This document shows, in pieces, positions 17,327-26,368 of a stretch of 57,493 nt of DNA; position 1 is the first letter of the stretch, and each line of letters begins with the position of its first letter. Below the pieces are notes generated by a model. It was not told the DNA's origin, did not search any database, and worked only from the letters and a program-made list of their open reading frames with translations. Made by a program: the position numbers and the translations under genes. The stretch covers positions 1 through 57,493 of the forward strand of contig JAIPHA010000006.1 of NCBI GenBank assembly GCA_021735445.1, in the 5' to 3' direction. The DNA comes from Candidatus Omnitrophota bacterium (GTDB taxonomy: Bacteria > Omnitrophota > Gorgyraeia > Duberdicusellales > 4484-171).

Positions 17327-19357
17327 TTAGGCATTTAACGGCAGGAATATCTCAGCCTTAGCCCCTTTATGGAGCTTGCTTTTAATTGACAACTTCCCTT
17401 GGTTGTTCTCAACTATCATTTTACACATTGCAAGGCCTAAGCCAGTCCCCTTACTATCTCTTTTGGTAGTAAAGAAGGGTTCGAATATTTTAGCTAAATT
17501 CTGCTCCGGGATGCCTTCTCCTGTATCCGTTATCTCAACTACGCAGCTATTTTTGCCCTTTAACTCCTTGGGGCTGGATGCCTTGTAAGCTTTCACCTTA
17601 AGCTTTCCCCCCTTGGGCATAGCTTCTATAGCATTAAGGAATAGATTAAATAAAACCTGTTGAATCTGGTTTTTATCCCCAATTACCCCTTGGGAAAAGT
17701 GCTTAACCTCATTAACTATTTTTATATTTACAAGTGAAACCTTATAGCCAAGCAAAGAAAGAGTTTCTTCGATTAACTTTTTTAAATCAATAACTTCATT
17801 TTTCCTTGCCGAAGGCTTTGAAAAGGTAAGCAAATTCTGTACTATTTTATTTGCCCGCAAGGTAGAACCCTTTATTTTTTCCAAAGCCATCACTATGCTC
17901 TTGTCCGAATTAACAATCTTTCTCTGGAGAAATTCTACGCCCCCGAGAATAACTCCTAAAGGGTTTTTAACCTCGTGGGCTATACCAGAAGCAAACCTTC
18001 CTAAGGCGGCAAGTTTTTCAGATTGCACCAGATTGCTTTGAGCTTTTTTTAATTTCGAATAAGCTTCTTTTAAAACCTTATTTTTAGAGAGGCGTTCCTC
18101 CTCTCTGCCTATAGCTGAAACAATCCTTTTTAGGTGTTCCTGGCCCTTCCTGCTTGGAATAAAATCTACTTGGTAAAAACCATAAACCACTCCTATAGGC
18201 TTTTCTTGGAGTTTAACTACCGAACCGACACAGGTGATAAAATCATTGCGGGCAATATTGAGATTTTTCTTTATATATTTAGTTTCGGTTAACCCTCTTA
18301 TAACTATGAGCGGCTGCCGGCTATTTATGATATCTTGGCCGATAGAATCCTCTGCCTCCCGGTCATCGTAATAACGAGGAGGCCTATATTGAGCAAACGA
18401 AGTTAAAACGCCGGTTGCAGGATTATGCTTTTTATAAAATGCGCAAGAACTTTCTGAAACTTCCCCGTATAAATGGAGTAATTTTTTAATATTTTCTTCG
18501 GGGTTCCCGACAAGCCCGCAGAGGCACTTATTTATCTCGGTAGTTTGACCCAACTCCTGCTTGCGCTTCATTCCTAAAGCCATAGCGTTAGCTGCGTCCA
18601 TAAGGTATTGATCAGATTTTTGCGTCCTCCTGCTTCCGGGGGCCAAAATAAATTCAATTACTCCCAGTAAATTACCCTGATTCATCAAAGGAATGCAGTA
18701 ATGACTATGTTCCTTAAAATTCTTTTTGTCTGAGAAAAAAGGGCAATTCTTATGATTTTCAAAAAAACGGATGGCCTTTTCTTGAGCAGCTTCTCCGCAA
18801 ATACACTTTTGAAAGCTTATATTTTTACACTCTTTAGATAAAGAAGAGGGCATATTGTAGGAATTTTTAAAGGTGAGAAAATTAGGCTGGTTTGCGCCAG
18901 AAAAAAATACTGCGCCAACACAATTAATAAAATGTTTTTCCGAAACGATCAAAGCCAAGGCAAGCTTGGTAAATGTTGCCGAAGAAATACCGCTAAATGA
19001 TAATTTTAATATAGAATTGGTCACCTTGTAAACAAAACTCTGGCCGGAAAAATCAACATTTTCTCTGGATTTTTTTTTGCTTTCCCCCATCCTGTTAAGT
19101 TCTGATCTTATTTCGGGAAGATATTGCTTTAATTCATTGTCTTCTTTTTTTACCGCCGCTTTCTGCCTATCTTTACCAAGCTTTGATAATAGATACAGAT
19201 TGCCCAATAAAATAAAAAATAGACCGGCAAAGCGTAAAGCAAGCTCTCTGAAATCAAGGGGGAAAAATGCCTGAAGATAGCTGTTTACACCTACAAATAA
19301 AGATGAAAAGGAGAGAATAATCCAATAAAACAAAATTAAAATAATAGTTACAAACAT
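17327..19357 (-). CDS. Membrane sensor histidine kinase with two GAF domains
   Basis: A 676-residue kinase. Two N-terminal membrane spans (about 2-22 and 40-59) are followed by two GAF sensory domains (about 120-270 and 285-420), a coiled linker, a HisKA dimerisation domain with His461 in GIAHEVKNPLG, and a complete HATPase domain with N, G1 (DTGEGIP), F (FEPFFTTK) and G2 (GTGLGLAM) boxes. The first GAF contains a cysteine/histidine set (C177, C185, C187, C205, H217, H219, C221), and a second CxCG sits at 278-281, suggesting metal or redox sensing by inference. It is divergent from comF. Confidence 0.93.
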   Translation of the reverse strand: MFVTIILILFYWIILSFSSLFVGVNSYLQAFFPLDFRELALRFAGLFFILLGNLYLLSKLGKDRQKAAVKKEDNELKQYLPEIRSELNRMGESKKKSRENVDFSGQSFVYKVTNSILKLSFSGISSATFTKLALALIVSEKHFINCVGAVFFSGANQPNFLTFKNSYNMPSSLSKECKNISFQKCICGEAAQEKAIRFFENHKNCPFFSDKKNFKEHSHYCIPLMNQGNLLGVIEFILAPGSRRTQKSDQYLMDAANAMALGMKRKQELGQTTEINKCLCGLVGNPEENIKKLLHLYGEVSESSCAFYKKHNPATGVLTSFAQYRPPRYYDDREAEDSIGQDIINSRQPLIVIRGLTETKYIKKNLNIARNDFITCVGSVVKLQEKPIGVVYGFYQVDFIPSRKGQEHLKRIVSAIGREEERLSKNKVLKEAYSKLKKAQSNLVQSEKLAALGRFASGIAHEVKNPLGVILGGVEFLQRKIVNSDKSIVMALEKIKGSTLRANKIVQNLLTFSKPSARKNEVIDLKKLIEETLSLLGYKVSLVNIKIVNEVKHFSQGVIGDKNQIQQVLFNLFLNAIEAMPKGGKLKVKAYKASSPKELKGKNSCVVEITDTGEGIPEQNLAKIFEPFFTTKRDSKGTGLGLAMCKMIVENNQGKLSIKSKLHKGAKAEIFLPLNA

Positions 19358-19487
19358 AAGATTATTTATTGATCTCTATTGCTTGGTAAATATTATACTA
19401 TAGAATATTGAGAAAAAAAGAGCTAAGAAGGATAAGATTATTAATTTTTCCTTGTATAAATAAAAGAAGAAATTACAATAATCTTAT
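19356..19487. promoter_or_regulatory. Divergent spacer with three copies of ATAAGATTATT
   Basis: The spacer between the kinase gene (leftward) and comF (rightward) holds ATAAGATTATT at 19356-19366 and 19432-19442, and its exact reverse complement at 19477-19487. As a result both divergent genes begin with AATAATCTTATG. The second and third copies form a perfect 11-bp stem that would cover the comF start codon. A TATAAT-like box lies near 19393 and TTGCTT-16-TAGAAT (plus strand) is a weak promoter candidate. Confidence 0.45.
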
Positions 19488-20142
19488 GCTAAGAAGATGG
19501 GCGGTAACCGCAAAAAACCTCTTTTTCCCTTTAACTTGCCTAAACTGTAAAGCTAAAATAAGCGGGGAGTACCTTTGCCGCAACTGCCAAAATCAAATAA
19601 AATTCCTTACTCCTCCCGGCTGCTATAGCCAAATAGAGATAAATCAAAATAATCTTAAAGTAGCCAGCAGTTACAGCTACCAAAATCCGATCAAAACCTT
19701 AATCCATCTTTTTAAATACAGCAATTATGATTACCTGGCCCCCGCGCTTGCAAAATTAATGATTGAGCAATTAGATAGAATAGGGTTTAAACCGCTAAAT
19801 TATGATTTTATAACACCTGTCCCTATCCACCCCTACAAAATAAAGATAAGAGGTTACAACCAATCAAAACTGTTGGCCAAACAATTAGCAAACTATTTTC
19901 AATTACCCTTAAAAGATGATATAATAAGCTCAAAATATATTAAAAATTCCCAAACCAAACTTTCCTTAGAAAAACGAAAAGAAAATGTATCTGGAAAGTT
20001 TACAGCAAAGAATAGCGCTAAAAACACAAATATACTCTTGGTTGACGATGTCTTTACAACCGGCGCTACAATTTTAGCCTGTGGAAAAGCTCTCTGGGAA
20101 AAAGGCGCAAATAAAATTTATGGAATCACTTTAGCTAAATAA
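19486..20142 (+). CDS. comF: ComF family protein (phosphoribosyltransferase-like)
   Basis: A 218-residue protein with an N-terminal zinc ribbon (Cys18, Cys21, Cys31, Cys34) and a C-terminal phosphoribosyltransferase fold ending in the PRPP-loop LLVDDVFTTGAT. ComF proteins are needed for natural transformation in several bacteria, acting in the cytosol after DNA uptake. I start at the ATG at 19486 because the protein then begins LRRWAVTAKNLFFPLTC, as in the family; the longer frame from 19408 adds an unrelated basic stretch. ComEA and ComEC are elsewhere in the window. Confidence 0.88.
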   Translation: MLRRWAVTAKNLFFPLTCLNCKAKISGEYLCRNCQNQIKFLTPPGCYSQIEINQNNLKVASSYSYQNPIKTLIHLFKYSNYDYLAPALAKLMIEQLDRIGFKPLNYDFITPVPIHPYKIKIRGYNQSKLLAKQLANYFQLPLKDDIISSKYIKNSQTKLSLEKRKENVSGKFTAKNSAKNTNILLVDDVFTTGATILACGKALWEKGANKIYGITLAK

Positions 20143-20160
20143 CCAAAATACCGATAAAAA

Positions 20161-21270
20161 ATGCGAATATTACGTACCTATATTTTAAAAGAATTTTTAA
20201 CTGTCTTTACTTTCTCGTTTTTGATAATAAATATATTCTTCTTAGGCGGCAGCCTTTATAAAATATCAGATATGATAATAAGAAAAGGAATTCCGGTCTT
20301 GTCGGCATTCAAGATATTTTATTTCATCGTCCCGAGAATTTCAGAATATACTATCCCTCTCGCTTTTTTATTTGCAATACTTCTAACTATCGGAAGATTA
20401 ATAGTCGACAATGAATTAGTGGCAATCCAAAGTTCGGGAGTATCGCTGATCAAAATTTTTTCCATGTTTTTGTTGATTGGTTTAATCTTTTCGCTTTTTT
20501 TGCTCTTTTTAAAAAGCAAAGTTATCCCCGATACTCATTTTCGTTACCATACTCAACTAAAAACTACTTATTCGAAGAATCTGCCGGCGCTTATAGAACC
20601 CGGGGTTTTCTTAGATGATTTTAAAGACCATATTCTCTATGTTACCGATAAAAATAATCAAAATTTAAAAAATATCTACATCTATAAAACCAACAAAGAA
20701 GAAGATATAACTGAGATAACCTTCGCAAAAAGAGGTAAATTTGTCGTAGACAAAAATATATTAAAAGTAAAGCTTGAACAAGGTTTCCGTGATATGACTA
20801 ATGCCAGCAACGCAACCGGCCCCTACCGGCTTAATTTTAAACGTTTTTTTATGGACCTGCCGATTCAAAAAGACAAAGAAACAATAATCAAAAAAAAGCC
20901 TAAAGACATGCGTTTAGAAGAATTGCAAAAAAAAATAAATACCCTCCGGAAAAAAATCCCCGATAACAATAAAGCAGAAATTCCTTTCGAATTTTTATCA
21001 GAATTTCATCGCAGAATAAGCTTTTCTTTCGCCCCGCTTGCATTTGTTATCTTAGGATTTGGAGTTTCGATGATAATAAAACACAGAGAAAAATCAATAA
21101 ACTTCATCGTAGCAGCCTTGACCGCAGGTATTTACTATTTATTCTTCCTTCTTGGTGAAACCTTAACCCAATACCATATCCTGCCGCCTCTTTTGGCTAT
21201 GTGGCTGCCTAATATAGTGGTAACACTGGCAGGTATTTTCCTTTTTTACAAATATGCGAATTTTAGATAA
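20161..21270 (+). CDS. lptF: LPS export permease LptF
   Basis: A 369-residue YjgP/YjgQ family permease with about six membrane spans: three in the first 110 residues, a periplasmic beta-jellyroll region of roughly 150 residues, then three C-terminal spans. With LptG it forms the inner-membrane core of the LptB2FG exporter that pushes LPS toward the outer membrane. It precedes lptG with a 17-base overlap. F versus G is assigned by gene order only, as the two are paralogues. The ATP-binding lptB is not in this window. Confidence 0.85.
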   Translation: MRILRTYILKEFLTVFTFSFLIINIFFLGGSLYKISDMIIRKGIPVLSAFKIFYFIVPRISEYTIPLAFLFAILLTIGRLIVDNELVAIQSSGVSLIKIFSMFLLIGLIFSLFLLFLKSKVIPDTHFRYHTQLKTTYSKNLPALIEPGVFLDDFKDHILYVTDKNNQNLKNIYIYKTNKEEDITEITFAKRGKFVVDKNILKVKLEQGFRDMTNASNATGPYRLNFKRFFMDLPIQKDKETIIKKKPKDMRLEELQKKINTLRKKIPDNNKAEIPFEFLSEFHRRISFSFAPLAFVILGFGVSMIIKHREKSINFIVAALTAGIYYLFFLLGETLTQYHILPPLLAMWLPNIVVTLAGIFLFYKYANFR

Positions 21271-22339
21271 ATATATTTTAAGAAATATTATACTTTCTTA
21301 TTTATTCATTCTTTTTTTATTTACCGGCCTGCACATATTAATAGACCTGTTTTCTACCCTTTCTGATATATTGCAAAATAAACCTTCTTTAATTATCGTT
21401 GCCAAATATTACCTTTTTTACCTACCGCTGATAATTTTAAGAGTAAGCCCTTTGGCCCTTTTGATGAGTGCGCTCTATACCTACAGTAATTTAGCTAAAA
21501 ACAACGAATTAATAAGTATCCGCACCTCAGGGATAAGCACCTTAAGAATTGCCTATCCGGCTATCTTCCTTGCTCTTTTTATATCTTGTTTTGTTTTTTT
21601 CCTTCAGGAAAAAATACTTATAAAGTCACAAACACAAATGCAGAAGGTAAAAACCCAATACATTGAAAAAGAAACTAAAAAGTCGGAAATAAGAAACTTG
21701 GCCTTTAGCTCAGGAAATTCCCTTTTTTTTATTGAAGTATTCCTGCCGCAAAAAAATAAATTAAAAAATGTAATAATTTTTAAACAAACCAGCGAAGGAA
21801 AACTTTTAAAAAAAATTCATTGTAAATCGATACAATACCAAGAACAAGGATGGATAGGCTACAATATAGTAGAAACCAACTTAGAAAGCAGAAAACAACA
21901 AAGACAAGCGCCTCTCATTATAGAAAAAAAGCCTATTGCTTTAGCAAAAAAACCAAATGAGCTCATATTCGAAAAAAGCATGTTCATCCAATTTTCCCCG
22001 CTCAAAAAGATAAAAGAACAAATCAATGATCTTAAAAAAATCACCAGGGGAAAACTTCTTAAAAATCTAAAAATTGATTTCTATAAAAAAATAGCTTCCC
22101 CATTTTCCCACTTATTCTTAATTATCGGCTCTCTGCCGGTTGCCCTGGAGATAAAAAAAAGAAAGGCTGCCTTCGCAGCGGTAGGGGTAGGATTGATTTT
22201 TTCACTTGTCTATTCTTTAACTGATTCAATCAGCATCGCTTTAGGTAAATCGGGAATGATTCTTCCCTTCTTTTCCGCCTGGTTAGCGCCGCTTTTTTTT
22301 CTCAGCATAGGAATAACCGGCTTATTTCTAATCCGTTGA
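21254..22339 (+). CDS. lptG: LPS export permease LptG
   Basis: A 361-residue paralogue of the preceding gene with the same YjgP/YjgQ layout: N-terminal span, two further spans by residue 105, a periplasmic domain, and three C-terminal spans. Starts inside the end of lptF, implying coupled translation and a 1:1 complex. Its 3' end overlaps the convergent alr gene by 12 bases, so no terminator separates the opposing units. The presence of the pair is strong evidence for an LPS-bearing outer membrane. Confidence 0.85.
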   Translation: MRILDKYILRNIILSYLFILFLFTGLHILIDLFSTLSDILQNKPSLIIVAKYYLFYLPLIILRVSPLALLMSALYTYSNLAKNNELISIRTSGISTLRIAYPAIFLALFISCFVFFLQEKILIKSQTQMQKVKTQYIEKETKKSEIRNLAFSSGNSLFFIEVFLPQKNKLKNVIIFKQTSEGKLLKKIHCKSIQYQEQGWIGYNIVETNLESRKQQRQAPLIIEKKPIALAKKPNELIFEKSMFIQFSPLKKIKEQINDLKKITRGKLLKNLKIDFYKKIASPFSHLFLIIGSLPVALEIKKRKAAFAAVGVGLIFSLVYSLTDSISIALGKSGMILPFFSAWLAPLFFLSIGITGLFLIR

Positions 22340-23446
22340 TTTGTTTAAATAATAACGGGGGATTTCTCTGGATATACGGGTTACGATTTCATAAGGAATA
22401 GTTTGGGCCCAAGAGGCTAAATCTTCGGCTTTTACCTCTTTATCCTGATCTTTGCCAATCAAGGTGACAACATCTCCCTTCTTGATTTCTTTATCTTGCC
22501 CTAAATCAATCATAATATGGTCCATGCAAACCCGGCCGGCAATACTAAATATTTTACCTTTAATCAACACTTTAGCGCAATTTGATAAAGCCCAGGGGTA
22601 TCCATCAGCATAACCAACCGAAACCGTCGCTACTCTTGTCTTTTTTTTAGCGATAAACTCCCTTCCATAACCTACTGTTTTGCCGGGGAGAATCTCTTTT
22701 ATAAAAATTATTTTTGCTTTAAAGCTTAAAACCGGTTTTAATTCTACCCTCAAATCAGCAGAAGGTTTAATCCCGTAAAGGATAAGCCCCGGCCTAACCA
22801 TATTTAAATAAGAATTGGGATAATTAACTACCCCTAAGCTATTTGCGCTATGGTAATAGTTAAAATCTATGCTTTTTGTTTTTAAATCCTTAATTAATTT
22901 TCGAAAAATATTTAACTGCCGGTTGGTAAAATTAAAATTAGTATCGGCTGCGGGAAAATGAGTGTAAAGCCCTTCTAATGAAAGCCAGGAGAATTTTTTT
23001 AATTTTTCCAGGAAAGGGTATATTTGATCCGGGTAAAAACCAAGCCGGCCCATGCCGGTATCTACCTTTATGTGGACGGGGACGACCTTTTTAATTTTTA
23101 AAGCTTCGCGGTTTAATTCCCGGGCAAAACTTAAATCCGCAACAGTGGGAGTTATGCCAAAACGGATAAAAAAAGCGGCCAACTCTTTAGAAACTATGCT
23201 AAGTAAGATTATCTGGCCCCGGTAACCGTCTTCCCTAAGCTGTATAGCTTCATTGATCCCGCCTACCCCAAAAGCGTCAACACCTTCTTCATAAAGCTTC
23301 CGGGCTACCTGAATAATCCCGTGGCCATATGCAGATTGTTTTAAAACAGCCAAGATCTTTACGGAACTGCCTACAATACTTTTGATCTTTCCGATATTAT
23401 CAGAAAGCGCTCCTAAATCGATATCAACCCAAACCTGACGGCGCAT
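22328..23446 (-). CDS. alr: Alanine racemase
   Basis: Interconverts L- and D-alanine for peptidoglycan. The 372-residue protein has the PLP lysine in LAVLKQSAYGHG (Lys36), the VDTGMGRLG block and the C-terminal VSVGYADGY stretch carrying the second catalytic tyrosine region. PLP-lysine context is slightly unusual (KQSAYGHG rather than KANAYGHG), but all key residues are in place. It follows tsaB by 6 bases in an operon with tsaE and tsaB, a common neighbourhood. Confidence 0.95.
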   Translation of the reverse strand: MRRQVWVDIDLGALSDNIGKIKSIVGSSVKILAVLKQSAYGHGIIQVARKLYEEGVDAFGVGGINEAIQLREDGYRGQIILLSIVSKELAAFFIRFGITPTVADLSFARELNREALKIKKVVPVHIKVDTGMGRLGFYPDQIYPFLEKLKKFSWLSLEGLYTHFPAADTNFNFTNRQLNIFRKLIKDLKTKSIDFNYYHSANSLGVVNYPNSYLNMVRPGLILYGIKPSADLRVELKPVLSFKAKIIFIKEILPGKTVGYGREFIAKKKTRVATVSVGYADGYPWALSNCAKVLIKGKIFSIAGRVCMDHIMIDLGQDKEIKKGDVVTLIGKDQDKEVKAEDLASWAQTIPYEIVTRISREIPRYYLNKSTD

Positions 23447-23452
23447 ATTTTC

Positions 23453-24112
23453 CTACTTTCTTTTTCTTACCTGGCAATCTATCGAATGCAGGTATAACGG
23501 TTTTAATTTTTCTAAATTGCAACTTATTTTATCAAAATTATTATTATCAATAAAGTATTTAGCTCGAGGGTATATATCTTTTTGATAGAATCTAATATTT
23601 TTTTTAACCTCTTTGGCCTTTTTGCGCAAATGAGAATCATAAGTTATGAATAAATACTCTTTTCCTTCCTCCAGGCAATCTTTTAATTCCATCAGCTTAA
23701 GCCTGGATTTTTGCCGTAATCCCTTTTTGCCTGAAATAAAAAATCCGGCATAAACAAGATTTTTTTTAGCGTCGGCAATAACAGCGATTTTTTCTTCCCG
23801 GTGCCTAAAAGGATAAGCGCAAGAAAAAAAACTATTTTGTGAAAATACAGGTTTTTTGGCTACCAAAGCAAAAGCTTTAACTATACTAAAAGAAATACGC
23901 AAGCCGGTAAAAGAACCCGGGCCCGAGCCTATCGCAAAAAGATCAAAATCTCTTATTTGCATCGATAGCTTTTTAAGAGTTTTTTCTAATTTAATGATAA
24001 AAAAAGACGCTCCTCTATCAATAACCCGGTCATATTGATAAATGAGGCTGTCATTTTTTACAATACTATAAGATAACTTTTTTGATGAGCAATCCAGCGC
24101 TAATATATTCAT
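23453..24112 (-). CDS. tsaB: tRNA threonylcarbamoyladenosine biosynthesis protein TsaB
   Basis: A 219-residue member of the ASKHA/Gcp fold that, with TsaD and TsaE, makes the t6A37 modification of ANN-reading tRNAs. The hallmarks are the N-terminal ILALDCSSK strand and the GPGSFTGLRISFSIVKAFAL block. The start overlaps the stop of tsaE as ATGA, so the two partner subunits are translated together. The C-terminal half is diverged, as usual for TsaB. tsaD and tsaC are not in the window. Confidence 0.9.
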   Translation of the reverse strand: MNILALDCSSKKLSYSIVKNDSLIYQYDRVIDRGASFFIIKLEKTLKKLSMQIRDFDLFAIGSGPGSFTGLRISFSIVKAFALVAKKPVFSQNSFFSCAYPFRHREEKIAVIADAKKNLVYAGFFISGKKGLRQKSRLKLMELKDCLEEGKEYLFITYDSHLRKKAKEVKKNIRFYQKDIYPRAKYFIDNNNFDKISCNLEKLKPLYLHSIDCQVRKRK

Positions 24113-24552
24113 AATCCTATTTTTAGGTTTCTCTTATAACCTTTTTGAGAAAATAATAGTTTTCTTTTTTCCATATTTATAAAAGAAAAATCAACTATAA
24201 AATATTTTTCTAAATAAGGCTCTATTTTTTTGCCCCATTCAATAATCGAAATACTATCTTTACCATATAAATATTCTTCGATATCTATAGAGCTAAGACT
24301 TTTCCTATCGAGCCGGTATAAATCTATATGATTCACTAATATCTTGCCGGCTTTATACCTTCTAACTAAGGTAAATGAGGGGCTTAAAACTAACTTTTTA
24401 TAACCTAAACCCTCTAGCAGGCCTTTTACAAATACAGTCTTGCCTGCGCCTAACTGCCCTTTTAGCAATACTATATCCTGTTTTTCTAAAAACTTAGAAA
24501 ACTGCTTACCTATCTCTTTTGTCTGGGAAACAGATTTTGAAATTACTACCAT
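24109..24552 (-). CDS. tsaE: tRNA threonylcarbamoyladenosine biosynthesis ATPase TsaE
   Basis: A 147-residue P-loop ATPase with Walker A GQLGAGKT (32-39) and the later SPSFTLVRRY and HIDLYRLD motifs that define the YjeE/TsaE family. It regulates the TsaB-TsaD complex in t6A synthesis. It overlaps mtnA by 7 bases upstream and tsaB by 4 bases downstream. Confidence 0.94.
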   Translation of the reverse strand: MVVISKSVSQTKEIGKQFSKFLEKQDIVLLKGQLGAGKTVFVKGLLEGLGYKKLVLSPSFTLVRRYKAGKILVNHIDLYRLDRKSLSSIDIEEYLYGKDSISIIEWGKKIEPYLEKYFIVDFSFINMEKRKLLFSQKGYKRNLKIGL

Positions 24553-25580
24553 TTAATTAATTTCTTAATATTTTTTTTATAAGGCGGATATACTACCCCC
24601 TTATCAGTTATAATCGCCGTAATCAGCCCTGAAGGAGTAAGGTCGAAAGCAAAATTAAGAGCTTTTGTTTCAGCCGGGCAAATGAAAGCCCCGCCTAAAA
24701 CTTTTTTTACTTCCGCTCCGTCTCTTTTTTCAATAACTATATCTTCTCCTTTTTGTAAGCTTAAATCAAAAGTGCTTTGGGGCGCCGCGACATAAAAAGG
24801 AATATTATGATAATCAGCTAAAACAGCTAAATTATAGGTGCCGATTTTGTTAGCGGTGTCCCCGGACGCAGCAATTCTGTCGGCGCCGACAATAATACTA
24901 TCTATCATTTTCTTTTGCATCAAAAACGCGGCGCTATTGTCGGTAATCAAAAATGATTTTATCTTTTTTTTACGTAATTCCCAAGCGGTTAAACGCGCTC
25001 CCTGAAGAAGAGGGCGGGTTTCGTCGATATAAACTGTTGGATTTTTCCCTTGTTGCTTTGCTTTAAAAATTACCCCCAAAGCTGTCCCCTGGCCCGAAGT
25101 AGCTAAAAATCCTGTATTACAATGTGTTAAAATATTTTCGTCGTTTTTTAGCAAAGCTGCGCCGAAATCTGCCAGCTTTTCACAAGTTGAAATATCTTCT
25201 TGATGGATAAGCTTAGCTTCTTTTATAATTATTTCCTTAATCTCTTTAACGGTTTTACTTTCATTTTTAGAAACAACCTTATCCAGCCTGTCTAAAGCCC
25301 AGAACAGGTTCACTGCGGTTGGCCGGGCTGTTTTAAGAAAATCAAAAGATTTTTTCAGCTGTTTCAAGAAAAAAAATTTTCTTTTCGAAAGAGCATCTAA
25401 ATGTATGCAAATACAATAAGCGGCAAAAACCCCAAGCAGCGGCGCGCCTCTTACCCTAAGGCTTTTTATGGCTTTCTGCCCAGATTGAATTGTTGTAAGC
25501 TCCCGCCAGACTTCTTGGCCGGGGAGCTTTGTTTGATCAAGATAGAATAATTTTTTATTTTTAAATTTTATTGATTTCAT
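24546..25580 (-). CDS. mtnA: S-methyl-5-thioribose-1-phosphate isomerase
   Basis: Converts methylthioribose-1-phosphate to methylthioribulose-1-phosphate in methionine salvage. The 344-residue eIF2B-like protein shows RGAPLLGVFAAY near residue 45, HCNTGFLATSGQGTALG (catalytic cysteine), and VGADRIAASGDTANKIGTY with the catalytic aspartate. No other salvage genes are nearby, which is common in bacteria that use this enzyme for related 5-deoxyribose by-products. Good GAGG ribosome site. Confidence 0.94.
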   Translation of the reverse strand: MKSIKFKNKKLFYLDQTKLPGQEVWRELTTIQSGQKAIKSLRVRGAPLLGVFAAYCICIHLDALSKRKFFFLKQLKKSFDFLKTARPTAVNLFWALDRLDKVVSKNESKTVKEIKEIIIKEAKLIHQEDISTCEKLADFGAALLKNDENILTHCNTGFLATSGQGTALGVIFKAKQQGKNPTVYIDETRPLLQGARLTAWELRKKKIKSFLITDNSAAFLMQKKMIDSIIVGADRIAASGDTANKIGTYNLAVLADYHNIPFYVAAPQSTFDLSLQKGEDIVIEKRDGAEVKKVLGGAFICPAETKALNFAFDLTPSGLITAIITDKGVVYPPYKKNIKKLIKW

Positions 25581-25582
25581 TC

Positions 25583-26368
25583 TTACCTCATCTTTTTAAA
25601 AACTTTTTCTATATTAACTAAAACCTTATCTTCCAAGTCTTGACTGGAAATATTTTTAGCCTCTGACGCATAAGAATAAACCGACCTTATATCCAAAGGG
25701 CTGGAAGGCCTGCCCTCAACTCTCATGTAAGGAGAATCTGTTTCTAAAAGCAAGTTCTCCAGGGGGCACTCTTTTAAGGATTTTATAATTTTCTTATTCC
25801 CTCTTAGCAGATTAAGCGAAAAGGAAACAAACCCTCCTCTGTCTACCACCTCCTTTAGGAAAAGGGGAGAGTAAGAGAAGCAATGGAAAACTACATTCCG
25901 ATAGTCAGAGAAATAATTATCTAAAATAGCCAAAATCCTCGGCAATTTCGGATACTTACTGCTATACCAATTACTTTTATCTAAGCGGTGATGAATCAAT
26001 ACAGTTAAATCATTTTCTTTTGCCAGCTCCAGCCACTTTTGCAGTATTTCCTCCTGGCCGGCAAGCGGCATCTTTGCCTTGTAATCCAGGCCAATCTCCC
26101 CTAAGGCAACCACTTTATTGTTTCTTTTTAGAATATTTTTATATTCTTGATAAATTTCAAAAGAAAAATCATTATAGTAAAAAGGATGAAAACCCAAAGA
26201 ATTGTATACAAAAGAATGCCTTTTTGAAAACTGGAAAGAATTCCGGCTGGTTTCTAAATCTATGCTCGAATCGACGATTTTATTACCGGTAGCAATAAAC
26301 CAATCAGAGACTTTACCGGTAATATTTTCTGGTAATGAATTAAAATGACAATGCGCATCAACTAACAT
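25583..26368 (-). CDS. TatD family metal-dependent hydrolase
   Basis: A 261-residue TIM-barrel nuclease-family protein. The metal-binding HxH (His6, His8), the central GEIGLDY with its glutamate, the IHHR histidine, the HCFS histidine and the ETDSPY aspartate are all visible. The family includes 3'-5' DNases, though the physiological substrate is often unknown. The ATG overlaps the end of metG by 11 bases, a conserved metG-tatD arrangement. Confidence 0.9.
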   Translation of the reverse strand: MLVDAHCHFNSLPENITGKVSDWFIATGNKIVDSSIDLETSRNSFQFSKRHSFVYNSLGFHPFYYNDFSFEIYQEYKNILKRNNKVVALGEIGLDYKAKMPLAGQEEILQKWLELAKENDLTVLIHHRLDKSNWYSSKYPKLPRILAILDNYFSDYRNVVFHCFSYSPLFLKEVVDRGGFVSFSLNLLRGNKKIIKSLKECPLENLLLETDSPYMRVEGRPSSPLDIRSVYSYASEAKNISSQDLEDKVLVNIEKVFKKMR

